Shown: one piece after another, positions 15,490 through 25,141 of the stretch
Numbering within the stretch: the first letter of the stretch is position 1
Layout: every line of letters begins with the position of its first letter
DNA from: an uncultured Alteromonadaceae bacterium
Lineage (GTDB): Bacteria; Pseudomonadota; Gammaproteobacteria; Enterobacterales; Alteromonadaceae
Assembly: GCA_947501935.1 (NCBI GenBank)
Contig: CANMXU010000023.1
Coordinates: 21,422 to 85,421 of the forward strand
Length of the DNA stretch: 64,000 nucleotides
Reading direction: 5' to 3'
The notes under the pieces: generated by a model
Seen by the model: the letters and a program-made list of their open reading frames with translations, nothing else
The model's database searches: none
What the model was told of the DNA's origin: nothing
Made by a program: the position numbers and the translations under genes

Positions 15490-16597
15490 ATTCAAAAGTA
15501 CTGACGCCTACATTGTTGGTTATTATGGCATGCAAAATAGCGGCGATGACGCGCTAATGTATGCTACTGCGTGGGGCGCAAATAAGTATTTATCCTGTGA
15601 CCACAATAAAATTGGTTTATACGGCGACCATAACCGACACACGCCAGCAACACAGCAGTTAAACTTAAATTTTAAACAGAGCTTTCCCGGACAAAACCGT
15701 TTAGCGCATTACAAAGCCGCAATAAAAAGTAAACGAATAATCTTTGGTGGTGGCGCCGTTTTACATAGCACGACAGACATCAACTTAAAGCGTCATTTAA
15801 TGTCATTAGCAAGTCCTGAAAAAAGCCGTGCGGTTGGCGTGAGTATCGGACCATTTCAATCAGTCGCAGCTGAAAAAGCTTGTGCGCGTTTTCTTAATGA
15901 ATGTGCTTTTGTTGGTGTAAGAGATGCCAATAGCTTAGCTATTGCCAACAGCATAGCGCCACAGGCCAAAGTAGAAAAAACCTTTGATTTAGCACCACTA
16001 TTATTATGTGCTAATAAATTTGTACAACCAAGCACACCACGTAAAGGCATTGCTTTAGCTTTATGCTCGGTGGCGATTGACCCTATGGGGAAAATTGACC
16101 TAGTTGCTGAGCAGCAAAGACTAAACCAGCTATGCCAATTAATTACTACGCTTTATAACAACACTGGCGAAGCCATTACCTTAATCGAATTTAATGGTCA
16201 TAGCGTATTGGGCGATTGGGTAATAAATAACGCGATCAAGGCGCGTTTATCAAACAAAATCCCACTAATTATCAAACCGTATAACCCCAACCCTTTTGCA
16301 GTTATGAATGATCTTGCCAGCTATAAAGCGCTGATCAGTATGCGTTTGCACGGTTCAATTTTAGGCTACCTTGCCAAAACTCCGGTGCTCTCGATTAATT
16401 ATCATCAAAAGTGTGCAGGCTGGTGTCAGCAAATTGGCTTAGCCGAAAGTTATCAGTTAAACATCGCTGAGCAACAAATCAGCCAACTGATAGAGCCATT
16501 AGAGCAAGGTTTAACACAAGGTTTCATTGCACCAAAACTTCCGGTTTCAGTGGCCTTAAATAAAGCATTATTAAATTGGAGTACAAGTTATGAATAA
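15443..16597 (+). CDS. Polysaccharide pyruvyl transferase family protein
   Basis: This 384-aa soluble protein is of the pyruvyl transferase family (CsaB/WcaK-like). Family signs are YIVGYYGMQNSGDDALMYA near the N-terminus (the GxxNxGDxAL motif), RIIFGGGAVLH, AVGVSIGPFQ, VGVRDANSLAIA and SMRLHGSILGYLAKTPVLSINYHQK near the C-terminus. Such enzymes transfer pyruvate from phosphoenolpyruvate as a ketal onto a sugar, making the polymer acidic. ATG 15443 has GGAG eight bases upstream and overlaps the polymerase gene by 47 bases. Confidence 0.9.
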   Translation: MFQTTMLQTAMLPATKFKSTDAYIVGYYGMQNSGDDALMYATAWGANKYLSCDHNKIGLYGDHNRHTPATQQLNLNFKQSFPGQNRLAHYKAAIKSKRIIFGGGAVLHSTTDINLKRHLMSLASPEKSRAVGVSIGPFQSVAAEKACARFLNECAFVGVRDANSLAIANSIAPQAKVEKTFDLAPLLLCANKFVQPSTPRKGIALALCSVAIDPMGKIDLVAEQQRLNQLCQLITTLYNNTGEAITLIEFNGHSVLGDWVINNAIKARLSNKIPLIIKPYNPNPFAVMNDLASYKALISMRLHGSILGYLAKTPVLSINYHQKCAGWCQQIGLAESYQLNIAEQQISQLIEPLEQGLTQGFIAPKLPVSVALNKALLNWSTSYE

Positions 16598-17525
16598 CAT
16601 AAAATTCACCGTTATCATTCCGCTATACAATAAAGCTAGCCATATTCTTCGCACGCTTAAAAGTGTAGCTTGGCAAAAATATCCGGCTACAGAAATTATT
16701 GTCGTTGATGATGGCTCTACTGACGAAGGCGTTTTGTTAATTGAGCAAGCGAATATTGCAAATGTACGTTTAATCAAACAACAAAACCAAGGGGTTTCTG
16801 CCGCACGTAATACCGGCATAAAAGCAGCAAGTTGTGACTACATTGCTTTTCTCGACGCTGATGACCAATGGCTTCCTTTATATTTGGATGAAATTTCGGG
16901 TTTAATACATCGTTTTCCCCGCGCCGAATTTTTTGGCACTTGCTACCAAATAGTAGAAGCACAAGATAATTATGTTGATGCCAAAATTAATATGTTACCC
17001 GCCGACCCTAAAGGTATTTTATTGGATGATTATTTTGATATTGCCTCGCGCGGCGATTTACCATTTACCATGTCATCAATTACCATCAAGCGTGCTTTAT
17101 TTAATAAAATCGGGATGTTTCCTGTGGGCGAGCCTATTGGTGAAGATCAAGACTTTTTCTGTCGAGCGGCCTTGCACACCGCTATCGCTTATTCAGTAAA
17201 TATTCATTCTTTATATCATAAAGATGCACAAAACCAAGCAAGTAGAGATAATGTACCAACTGAAGAATGTGCCTTTAGTATTCGAGTAAGTGCCAAAGCA
17301 CAATTGCTAAAAGATGACGTAAAAATGAAAACCAGCATGCTACGTTATAGCGCGGCTCATTTATGTCACCTTGCTAAACTTAATATTTTAAATGGCCGTT
17401 TTAGCCAAGGGCGTAAGTTGTTAGCCGACCCACGTTGTAAATTAAAACCTAAACATTTACTAGCCTTGTATGGATTTTCTTGGTTTAAACAGCTACAAAG
17501 AAATGTTACTAACTTAGTTTATTAA
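16590..17525 (+). CDS. Family 2 glycosyltransferase
   Basis: This 311-aa GT2 enzyme has the GT-A fold: FTVIIPLYNKASHILRTLKSV, EIIVVDDGSTDEG, QQNQGVSAARNTGIKAASCDYIAFLDADDQW (DXD at DAD), and an ED-like motif in GEPIGEDQDFFCRAAL. It adds one sugar during EPS repeat-unit assembly; donor and linkage cannot be inferred. It overlaps the pyruvyl transferase gene by 8 bases and ends the operon, directly followed by the palindromic terminator at 17550. Confidence 0.93.
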   Translation: MNNIKFTVIIPLYNKASHILRTLKSVAWQKYPATEIIVVDDGSTDEGVLLIEQANIANVRLIKQQNQGVSAARNTGIKAASCDYIAFLDADDQWLPLYLDEISGLIHRFPRAEFFGTCYQIVEAQDNYVDAKINMLPADPKGILLDDYFDIASRGDLPFTMSSITIKRALFNKIGMFPVGEPIGEDQDFFCRAALHTAIAYSVNIHSLYHKDAQNQASRDNVPTEECAFSIRVSAKAQLLKDDVKMKTSMLRYSAAHLCHLAKLNILNGRFSQGRKLLADPRCKLKPKHLLALYGFSWFKQLQRNVTNLVY

Positions 17526-17549
17526 TAAGTAAGGAAAAGTAGATAGCTA

Positions 17550-17579
17550 AAAAAAACCAGCGATATCGCTGGTTTTTTT
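17550..17579. terminator. Bidirectional terminator between EPS operon and RND pump
   Basis: A perfect palindrome centred at 17564/17565: CCAGCGATATCGCTGG flanked by seven A on the left and seven T on the right. It can terminate both convergent transcripts. Confidence 0.93.
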
Positions 17580-17601
17580 ATGATGATGTTAATTTAACTA
17601 A

Positions 17602-20600
17602 TTAAACGCTAGGTTGGCCTTTAATTTTCTCACGCATACCTTGTATAACCATATAAAAGTACGGCACTAAAATCGTTCCAAAAATGGTTGCAGCAACCAT
17701 ACCCGCAAGTACTGTTAAACCCAAAGATACACGGCTGCCAGCGCCAGCGCCTGTAGCAAATACCAATGGCAATACCCCTAAAACAAACGAAAGGGCTGTC
17801 ATTAATACCGCGCGAAAGCGCATTTTTGCAGCGTTAAGTGCCGCTTCAAATATGCTTGCGCCATTCGCTCGCTCTTCCATCGCAAACTCAACAATCAGTA
17901 TCGCGGTTTTGGTAGAAAGGCCAATCAGTAAAACCAAACCTACTTGCGCATAAATATTGTTCGCCATACCCACGGTATAAAGCGCTAACATTGCCCCAAA
18001 AATGGCTAAAGGTACCGCGGCAATAACAGAAAATGGAATGGTCCAACTTTCGTATTGAGCTACCAAAAATAAATAAACAAACAAAATAGCTAAAGCAAAA
18101 AGTATCGGCGCTAAATCACCCGCTTCTAATTCTTGTTTTGACTGCCCGGCCCACTCATAAATATAACCTTGTGGTAATTTTGCTGATAACTCTGCCATTG
18201 CTGCAATCGCTTCACCTGACGAATAGCCCTGTGCTGCTTGCCCAGAAATGCTAGCACTACGATATAAATTAAAGTGACTAATCGTTGTTGGTCCTAAAAT
18301 GGGCTCAAGCTTAGCTAAAGTAGTTAATGGCACCATATCACCGTCGCTATTACGCACGAAATAATGACGTAAGTCTGACGGGTCTTTACGGAACTGGGTT
18401 TCTGCTTGAATAGTTACTCGGTAAGTTCGACCAAATTGACTAAAGTCGTTAATGTACATTGAACCGAGTTGCGCTTGTAACGTGGTGAAAATATCTGATA
18501 ACGCCACACCTTGCGCTTTAGCTTTGTTACGGTCGACTTCTAAAAAGTATTGCGGCACGTTGGCGCGAAAGGTACTAAACACCCGAGAAAGCTCTGGCCG
18601 TTGGTTGGCTTCATAAATTAAACCATTCATTACTTGCGCTAATACTGCAGGATCGCGCCCTTCGCTATCTTGCAACTTATATTCAAAACCTGAACTATTA
18701 CCTAAGCCTGGAATTGGCGGTGGGTTAAATACCATAATTTGCGCATCAGGCATCGACCATAATTGCCCCATTAAACGCTGAATAATTTGTCGTAAGCCTA
18801 ACTCTGGTGTCGTCCGTTCTTCCCAATCTTTTAACATGATAATAGCTAAAGCATTATTCGAGCCTGCACCACCTAATAATGAAAAGCCCGATACGGTAAT
18901 AATATTAACCACAGCCGGATCGTTAGTAATAATCGGGGTGATTTTATCCATCACCGCTTGCGTACGATTCGAAGATGCAGCATCGGGTAATTGCACATCA
19001 ACAAATACATAACCTTGGTCTTCACCAGGCACAAAAGCGGTCGGTACGTTTGATGATAACCACGCCGTAGCAGCAAAAACAATCGCTACTAAAATACCTA
19101 CTCGCGCACTACGCTTTAAGGCATAGTTTACGGTTTTGGTATAACCACCGGTTAGCTTATTAATGCCGCGATTAAAGAAAGATAACCAAGTGATTGGTTT
19201 CATATTTTTTTCGCTAAGTAGCACAGTACATAATGCCGGGCTTAGCGTTAAAGCATTTAGTGATGATATTAAAACCGCAAACGAAATAGTTACCGAGAAT
19301 TGTTTATATAATTCACCGGTAATACCCGGCATAAAGGCAACCGGAACAAAAACCGCGAGTAGTACTAAGGTGGTTGCAATAATAGGACCGGAAACTTGTT
19401 CCATCGCCTTGGTTACCGCTTCTTTAATTGGCAGTTTTTCTTCTTTTAAAATACGCTCAACATTTTCAATAACAATAATCGCGTCATCAACCACAATACC
19501 AATGGCGAGTACTAAGCCAAATAAGGTAATGGTATTAATCGAGTAACCCATTAAAATCATAAAGGCAAAAGTGCCCACTAGCGATACGGGAATAGCTAAT
19601 GAAGGAATTATGGTGGCGCGCCAGTTTTGTAAGAATAAAAATACCACTAAAATAACCAAGCCAACCGCTTGGAATAAAGTGACTTTTACTTCTTCAATTG
19701 AACGAATAATAAATTCGGTGGTGTCGTAAGGAATAACATACTCTAAACCTTCAGGAAAACGGCTTGCGAGTACCTTCATTTCTGCTTTAATTAACTGTGC
19801 GACTTCAGTAGCGTTAGCATCGGGCAATTGATAAACCACCAAAAAGGCGGTTTGGTTACCGTTTAAACGGGCTTGAGTTGAATAATCAGCGGCGCCTAGT
19901 TCGATACGGGCGATATCGTCTAAACGCACAAAATTACCATTTTTTCGAGCTCGAATAATGGTTTGACCAAACTCTTCCGCAGTTTTTAAACGCCCTTTAG
20001 CTTGAATAGAATACTCAAATTGCTGATTAGGCAGTGATGGACTAGCACCTAACTTACCGGCAGCCACTATCATATTCTGCTCTTGTAGCGCTTGTTTTAC
20101 TTCGGCAACAGTAACATTTAATGACGACATCCGATCTGGTCGCAGCCAAGCACGCATGCTGTAAGTCATTTCTCCCATCACTTCAGCTGAGGCAACACCT
20201 TTAATACGGCTTAGTGGGTCAACTAAATAGTTAGTGGCGTAGTTACTTAAAAATAGCTGGTCAATGCCTTCTTGCTCTGAAAATAAATTTACCCCAAGCA
20301 GCATGCTGCTTGATTTTTTCTTAACCACTACACCTTGACGAGTAACTTCAGCTGGTAGCGAGCTATTAGCAAGCGCAACACGGTTTTGCACATTTACCTG
20401 TGCCATATCGCTGTCGGTACCCACTTTAAAATAAACCGTGATCACCGCACTGCCATTATTTGACGCAGAAGACTCGATATACATCATATCTTCTACACCA
20501 TTCACTTGTTCTTCTATGGGCCGGATCACCGACTCTTCTACCACCTGTGCACTTGCACCAGGGTAAATCGCGGATATTTGTACCTGTGGCGGCGTAATTT

Positions 20601-20712
20601 CAGGGTACATATTCACTGGCAATAACAACATTGCTATAAGTCCAGCAAGCGTTATAACAATTGAAATTACAAAGGCAAACTTAGGCCTTTCAATAAAGGT
20701 TTTACTTATCAT
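17602..20712 (-). CDS. RND multidrug efflux pump, inner-membrane subunit (HAE1, AcrB/MexB-like)
   Basis: This 1036-aa protein has the full length of hydrophobe/amphiphile efflux RND transporters. It has the N-terminal FIERPKFAFVISIVITLAGL helix, two large periplasmic loops and twelve predicted helices. The proton-relay pair of aspartates sits in LVLAIGIVVDDAIIVIENV. The family motif GSRVSLGLTVLAGMVAATIFGTILVPYFY is near the C-terminus. It exports drugs, bile-salt-like compounds or dyes as a trimer together with the adaptor encoded upstream (9 bp away) and a TolC-type channel. No channel gene or local repressor is present, so it probably uses a shared TolC. Confidence 0.95.
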   Translation of the reverse strand: MISKTFIERPKFAFVISIVITLAGLIAMLLLPVNMYPEITPPQVQISAIYPGASAQVVEESVIRPIEEQVNGVEDMMYIESSASNNGSAVITVYFKVGTDSDMAQVNVQNRVALANSSLPAEVTRQGVVVKKKSSSMLLGVNLFSEQEGIDQLFLSNYATNYLVDPLSRIKGVASAEVMGEMTYSMRAWLRPDRMSSLNVTVAEVKQALQEQNMIVAAGKLGASPSLPNQQFEYSIQAKGRLKTAEEFGQTIIRARKNGNFVRLDDIARIELGAADYSTQARLNGNQTAFLVVYQLPDANATEVAQLIKAEMKVLASRFPEGLEYVIPYDTTEFIIRSIEEVKVTLFQAVGLVILVVFLFLQNWRATIIPSLAIPVSLVGTFAFMILMGYSINTITLFGLVLAIGIVVDDAIIVIENVERILKEEKLPIKEAVTKAMEQVSGPIIATTLVLLAVFVPVAFMPGITGELYKQFSVTISFAVLISSLNALTLSPALCTVLLSEKNMKPITWLSFFNRGINKLTGGYTKTVNYALKRSARVGILVAIVFAATAWLSSNVPTAFVPGEDQGYVFVDVQLPDAASSNRTQAVMDKITPIITNDPAVVNIITVSGFSLLGGAGSNNALAIIMLKDWEERTTPELGLRQIIQRLMGQLWSMPDAQIMVFNPPPIPGLGNSSGFEYKLQDSEGRDPAVLAQVMNGLIYEANQRPELSRVFSTFRANVPQYFLEVDRNKAKAQGVALSDIFTTLQAQLGSMYINDFSQFGRTYRVTIQAETQFRKDPSDLRHYFVRNSDGDMVPLTTLAKLEPILGPTTISHFNLYRSASISGQAAQGYSSGEAIAAMAELSAKLPQGYIYEWAGQSKQELEAGDLAPILFALAILFVYLFLVAQYESWTIPFSVIAAVPLAIFGAMLALYTVGMANNIYAQVGLVLLIGLSTKTAILIVEFAMEERANGASIFEAALNAAKMRFRAVLMTALSFVLGVLPLVFATGAGAGSRVSLGLTVLAGMVAATIFGTILVPYFYMVIQGMREKIKGQPSV

Positions 20713-20721
20713 GCTAAGCCC

Positions 20722-21924
20722 CTAGTTCACTGCGATGTCGGTAATGGCACCTGTGGTAGGGTCAACCGCTTTAGCAACAGGTTTAACTTCTACGCCAGAA
20801 CGTACTTTTTGCAAACCTTCAACAACGACTTGTTCGCCTTCTTCGAGTCCTGACTTAACCACCCACATAGCATTGATACGGCGGCCTAAAACAACATGGC
20901 GTTGTGATACTAAGTTTTTATCATCAATAACTAAAACAAACTTACCTTGCTGATTTTCTTGCACGGCAGCTTGGGGAATTAACGCCATTTTTTCTTTAAT
21001 TTGGCTTTCTATAATTAAATTAACAAACAAGCCGGGTAAAATAACTTTTTCAGGATTAGGGAATAATGCCCTTAATTCAACCGTGCCCATACCTTGGTCA
21101 ATTTTCGTATCAGCAAAGTCTAAAATCCCCATTTCACCATAAGTGGTGTTGTTAGGTAAACGCAGAGTTATATCAATAGGTGCATCCGCAGGATTATCAA
21201 GATTACGATGCTGTTGTAAATGGGTAATAAAATCGCTTTCTTCTACTTGAAAGCTGACATAAATAGGATCGGTTATGGTTAAGGTAGCAAGTACATCGCT
21301 ATTTGGGCCAACAATATTACCAACATCATAATTAACCTTACCAATAGAGCCACTAAATGGGGCATGAATTTGTGTATAACTTAAATTCAATTGCGCTTTT
21401 TCTAATGCCGCTTTCGCTGCGTTTACACCAGCTTTAGCTTGAGATTCTTCAGTGGTTAAACGATCGTAATCAGATTGTGAAATATAGCCTTCATCAATCA
21501 ATTCATTAGCCCGCTTTAAATTACGAATAGCATTACCTTCGGCTGAAAGTTTACTGTTTAAGTCAGCTTGAGCCTGAGTAAGCGAAGCTTCATAAGCGGC
21601 AGGGTCTATTTTTAACAGCAGTTGGCCTTTATCTACTCTTTTACCTTCTTTAAAGTGACGTTCAATTAACTCGCCCTCTACTCGTGCTCGAAGGTTGGCT
21701 TCTTTGGACGCTTCAGTACGCGCTACAAATTCTTTATAGCGACCTACATCATCATTACTAACGATATATACAGACACCGCTGGCGCAGGTGCAGCTACTT
21801 TCACTGGCTCTTGCTTACCACAACCTGCGATAGTGAGCACTGCCAGCGCAGACATTAAGATGCTTTTAGTGTAATGATTAAATTGAATTTTTGATAAAAA
21901 AGAAAGTGATGTAGATCTTGGCAT
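20722..21924 (-). CDS. RND periplasmic adaptor (membrane fusion protein, AcrA-like)
   Basis: This 400-aa lipoprotein adaptor has the signal SALAVLTIAGC with C35 as the lipidation site. It contains the lipoyl/barrel-sandwich halves (EANLRARVEGELIERHFKEGKRVDKGQLLLKID and LSYTQIHAPFSGSIGKVNYDVGNIV), an alpha-hairpin between them (EASLTQAQADL...), and the beta-barrel and membrane-proximal domains. It joins the RND pump to the outer-membrane channel. ATG 21924 gives a sensible signal peptide; the next ATG (codon 24) would remove its basic part. It is the first gene of the pump operon. Confidence 0.93.
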   Translation of the reverse strand: MPRSTSLSFLSKIQFNHYTKSILMSALAVLTIAGCGKQEPVKVAAPAPAVSVYIVSNDDVGRYKEFVARTEASKEANLRARVEGELIERHFKEGKRVDKGQLLLKIDPAAYEASLTQAQADLNSKLSAEGNAIRNLKRANELIDEGYISQSDYDRLTTEESQAKAGVNAAKAALEKAQLNLSYTQIHAPFSGSIGKVNYDVGNIVGPNSDVLATLTITDPIYVSFQVEESDFITHLQQHRNLDNPADAPIDITLRLPNNTTYGEMGILDFADTKIDQGMGTVELRALFPNPEKVILPGLFVNLIIESQIKEKMALIPQAAVQENQQGKFVLVIDDKNLVSQRHVVLGRRINAMWVVKSGLEEGEQVVVEGLQKVRSGVEVKPVAKAVDPTTGAITDIAVN

Positions 21925-22262
21925 TGAATAATGATCCTTGTAAAAAGCAGTATAATTGTTACAGCAATAACTGATTATTACACATCCAAGACAAAATGCG
22001 CCTTGTTTTTATTCATAAAAACAAACACTGTTGTAAATTGGTTATCCTCTCCTATATCAGCCAAAGCATTTGCCACTAAAATACGACACTTTAAATACTA
22101 ACGAATATATAAAAATTAAATTAGTAGAAAACTTTTTAGCGCTTGCTTGTAAAGCTTATCGTTGATCCCAACCTTAGTACTAACAATGTGTTTATGAACA
22201 TCTATTTATTAAAGTTAAAACACTTAACTACTTGTTCTTTGATGATTTAAAAATTACTTATT
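21925..22262. other. Intergenic region between pump operon and rsmE
   Basis: This 338-bp AT-rich region lies between divergent genes and must hold promoters for both. I saw no clear operator palindrome, small ORF or RNA structure in it. Confidence 0.4.
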
Positions 22263-22997
22263 ATGAGAAATCCAAGAATTTACCAAAACTCGGCCTTAGC
22301 GGTTAAGCAAACCATAACCTTAGATGATGACGCTTTCGGCCATGCCGTGCGGGTATTACGTTTAAAAAATGACGACACGGTGACCTTATTTAATGGTCAG
22401 TCGAATCTAGAGTTTTCTGGCACCTTAACTAACGTTAGTAAAAAACAGGCAGACGTATATTTAAGCAACAGCTTTGAAAAAGCAGTTGAATCACCGTTAA
22501 ATATTCACTTAGGGCAAGGTATATCGCGTGGTGATCGCATGGACTTCACCTTGCAAAAATCAGTAGAATTGGGTGTTAATACTATCACGCCACTGTTTAC
22601 CGAACGTTGCGGCGTAAAACTCAATAAAGAGCGCTTAGCGAAAAAAGTTGAACAATGGCAAAAAATAGTTATCAGCGCGTGTGAACAATCTGGCCGTTGT
22701 TCGGTCCCTATAGTTAATCAGCCAATGTTATTGCAAGACTGGTTGGCACAGCAAACCTCGGCCTTAAAAATAAACTTACATCCCAAAGCACAGCATTCCA
22801 TAATGTCTTTGCCGATGGAAAATAAGCGAGTACGTTTATTAATAGGTCCAGAAGGCGGTTTAAGTAATGACGAAATTAGCTTAGCCACAAAAGCAGGTTT
22901 TACTGATGTTTTACTTGGGCCAAGAGTACTGCGCACTGAAACAGCAGCACTAACGGCAATAACCGCGTTACAATGCCGATATGGCGATTTAGCATAA
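22263..22997 (+). CDS. rsmE: 16S rRNA m3U1498 methyltransferase RsmE
   Basis: This 244-aa SPOUT methyltransferase has an N-terminal PUA-like part (MRNPRIYQNSALAVKQTITLDDDAFGHAVRVLRLKNDD) and a C-terminal knotted SAM-binding domain with LLIGPEGGLSNDEISLA and LGPRVLRTETAALTAI, the RsmE signatures. It methylates N3 of U1498 in 16S rRNA. It starts the run rsmE-gshB-yqgE-ruvX, a conserved gammaproteobacterial gene order, with 24 bp to gshB. Confidence 0.97.
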   Translation: MRNPRIYQNSALAVKQTITLDDDAFGHAVRVLRLKNDDTVTLFNGQSNLEFSGTLTNVSKKQADVYLSNSFEKAVESPLNIHLGQGISRGDRMDFTLQKSVELGVNTITPLFTERCGVKLNKERLAKKVEQWQKIVISACEQSGRCSVPIVNQPMLLQDWLAQQTSALKINLHPKAQHSIMSLPMENKRVRLLIGPEGGLSNDEISLATKAGFTDVLLGPRVLRTETAALTAITALQCRYGDLA

Positions 22998-23021
22998 TTA
23001 CTAATGAATTTAGGATAGAAA

Positions 23022-23972
23022 ATGACAATTAAACTCGGCATTGTGATGGATCCCATCTCACAGGTGAACATCAAAAAAGACTCTTCAATGGCAATGTTGC
23101 TGGAAGCCCAAAAGCGTGGCTACCAGTTATATTACATGGAAATGAAAGACTTATACCTAGAGCAAGGCAGCTGTCGGGCGCAAACTCAGCAAGTAAAAGT
23201 ATTTGACGATGCCGATAAATGGTATGAATTATCAGCCGTTGAAGATATTGCGGTAGCTGATCTTGACGCTGTGTTAATGCGTAAAGATCCACCGTTTGAT
23301 ACAGAATATATTTATGCAACTTACATATTAGAGCGTGCCGAAGTTGCAGGTACTTTAATTGTAAACAAGCCGCAAAGTTTACGCGATTGTAATGAAAAAC
23401 TGTTCACGGCATGGTTCCCTGAGCTAACACCGAAAACCTTAGTAACCCGTAGCAATGAAAAAATCCGTCAATTTCATCAAGACTTAAAAGACATTATTAT
23501 CAAACCACTTGACGGTATGGGCGGTTCATCTATTTTCCGTATCGGTGAAAACGACCCCAACGTTGGCGTTATTTTAGAAACACTTACCAACCATGGCGAG
23601 CAATATGCGATGGTACAAGAGTACATGCCAGCAATTACTGACGGCGACAAACGCATCCTTATTGTTAACGGTGAACCTATGCCTTATTGCCTAGCGCGTA
23701 TTCCTGCACAGGGCGAAACTCGTGGTAACTTAGCCGCAGGTGGTCGTGGCGAAGCAAGACCCCTTAGCCCTAGTGATAAGCTAATAGCTGAAACAATTGC
23801 TCCTGAATTGAAAAAACGTGGTCTATACTTTGTAGGGTTAGACGTTATTGGTGACAAGGTTACCGAAATAAACGTCACCAGTCCTACCTGTATTAGAGAA
23901 ATTGAAGCAGCATATCCAATCAATATCAGTGGTAAGTTAATGGACGCCATTGAAGAAGCACTCGAACGTTAA
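23022..23972 (+). CDS. gshB: Glutathione synthetase
   Basis: This 316-aa ATP-grasp enzyme joins gamma-glutamylcysteine and glycine. Motifs include KLGIVMDPISQVNIKKDSSMAML at the start, the ATP-grasp core IIKPLDGMGGSSIFRI, the omega-loop region RIPAQGETRGNLAAGGRGEARPL and the metal-binding EINVTSPTCIREIE. The length matches E. coli GshB. The ATG at 23022 is preceded by AGGA. Confidence 0.97.
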   Translation: MTIKLGIVMDPISQVNIKKDSSMAMLLEAQKRGYQLYYMEMKDLYLEQGSCRAQTQQVKVFDDADKWYELSAVEDIAVADLDAVLMRKDPPFDTEYIYATYILERAEVAGTLIVNKPQSLRDCNEKLFTAWFPELTPKTLVTRSNEKIRQFHQDLKDIIIKPLDGMGGSSIFRIGENDPNVGVILETLTNHGEQYAMVQEYMPAITDGDKRILIVNGEPMPYCLARIPAQGETRGNLAAGGRGEARPLSPSDKLIAETIAPELKKRGLYFVGLDVIGDKVTEINVTSPTCIREIEAAYPINISGKLMDAIEEALER

Positions 23973-24006
23973 TAGTAAAATTAACCGTAATAAAAGAGGT
24001 GATATT

Positions 24007-24561
24007 GTGGAAAGTTTTGAAAATCAATTACTAATCGCTATGCCATCGTTAGATGACTCTTACTTTAATAAAAGCGTTACTTACATTTGTGAACATAATG
24101 ACAAAGGCGCTATGGGGCTTATTATTAATTTGCCTGTTAACCTCACTTTAAGTGAGTTATTGTCGCAAATTAATGACGAACTTGAAGAAACCCCTTCGCT
24201 AGAACAATTAGTATTAACTGGCGGGCCGGTATCTCAAGACCGCGGTTTTGTACTACATAGCCCACAAGCAGGCTGGCACAGCTCACTCGCCTTAAGTGAC
24301 GAGGTGATGATAACCACCTCAAAAGATATTTTAATGGCTTTAGGTACTGAAGAAGCGCCAGAAAAATTTCTAGTCACTTTAGGCTACGCCGGCTGGGGGC
24401 CTGGGCAACTTGAACAAGAAATACAGGCAAACTCTTGGTTAATGGCGCCAGCAGATGAAGATATTTTATTTCATACCCCACACGATCAGCGTTGGAAAAA
24501 AGCCACAGCAAAACTTGGCATTGATCTCGCGCATTTATCTTCTGACATTGGACACGCTTAG
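24007..24561 (+). CDS. yqgE: YqgE/AlgH family protein
   Basis: This protein of about 184 aa is of the YqgE/AlgH family, whose biochemical role is unresolved; it is linked to alginate regulation in Pseudomonas and to stress responses. Family motifs are NQLLIAMPSLDDSYFNKSVTYICEHNDKGAMGLIINLP, TGGPVSQDRGFVLHS and LGYAGWGPGQLEQEI. A longer frame opens at ATG 23950 inside gshB, but GTG 24007 gives the family's normal N-terminus and has AGAGGT seven bases upstream, so it is preferred. The stop codon overlaps the GTG of ruvX by one base. Confidence 0.93.
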   Translation: MESFENQLLIAMPSLDDSYFNKSVTYICEHNDKGAMGLIINLPVNLTLSELLSQINDELEETPSLEQLVLTGGPVSQDRGFVLHSPQAGWHSSLALSDEVMITTSKDILMALGTEEAPEKFLVTLGYAGWGPGQLEQEIQANSWLMAPADEDILFHTPHDQRWKKATAKLGIDLAHLSSDIGHA

Positions 24562-25007
24562 TGAGTAAATCAACAAAACCTGAAAAAATTGGCATGCGTA
24601 CGTTAATCGGCTTCGACTTTGGTAAAAAATACATTGGCGTTGCCGTTGGCCAAGAAATGACCGGCAATGCCACGGCATTAGGCTCAATTAAAGCCAAAGA
24701 CGGCATTCCTAATTGGCCGAGTCTTGAAGGTTATGTAAAAGAATGGCAGCCTGACTTAATTATAGTGGGCTTGCCACTAAATATGGATGGCAGCGAACAG
24801 CAACTGACCTTAGACGCCAAAAAATTTGGTAATCGAGTATCAGGCCGTTTAGGGGTGAAAGTTGCCTTTCAAGATGAACGCTTAACCACCGCCGATGCCA
24901 AAGAACAACTCTTTGCGCGTGGTGGTTATCGTAATTTGAAAAAAGATAATATTGACGCAGAGTCGGCCAAACTGATTTTAGAAAGTTACTTCGAACAAAT
25001 CAGTTAA
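24561..25007 (+). CDS. ruvX: Holliday-junction-resolvase-like protein RuvX/YqgF
   Basis: This 148-aa RNase H-fold protein contains LIGFDFGKKYIGVAVGQ (first catalytic Asp), LIIVGLPLNMDGSEQ (conserved GLP), FQDERLTTADAKEQL and DNIDAESAKLILESYF (C-terminal Asp). The family processes the 5' end of pre-16S rRNA and has been proposed as a Holliday junction resolvase. GTG start at 24561 overlaps the yqgE stop. A terminator follows. Confidence 0.95.
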   Translation: MSKSTKPEKIGMRTLIGFDFGKKYIGVAVGQEMTGNATALGSIKAKDGIPNWPSLEGYVKEWQPDLIIVGLPLNMDGSEQQLTLDAKKFGNRVSGRLGVKVAFQDERLTTADAKEQLFARGGYRNLKKDNIDAESAKLILESYFEQIS

Positions 25008-25055
25008 TAGCTCAAAGCAAGCAGCTATAAGTGAAAAGCTTTAAGCATAAAAAAT

Positions 25056-25101
25056 AAAAGCTACAAGAAGCCAGTTTAACGGCTAATTTGTAGCTTTTTT
25101 T
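25056..25101 (+). terminator. Intrinsic terminator after ruvX
   Basis: The arms AAAAGCTACAA and TTGTAGCTTTT, with inner GCC/GGC pairs, are followed by a run of T ending near 25101. Confidence 0.88.
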
Positions 25102-25141
25102 ATGGCTTGTAACTTATCACTTAAAGCTTTTAGCTTATCGC

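Noticed and set aside
17602..21924. Complete tripartite efflux operon
   Set aside because: No TolC-type channel gene is present on either side, so only the two inner components can be annotated.
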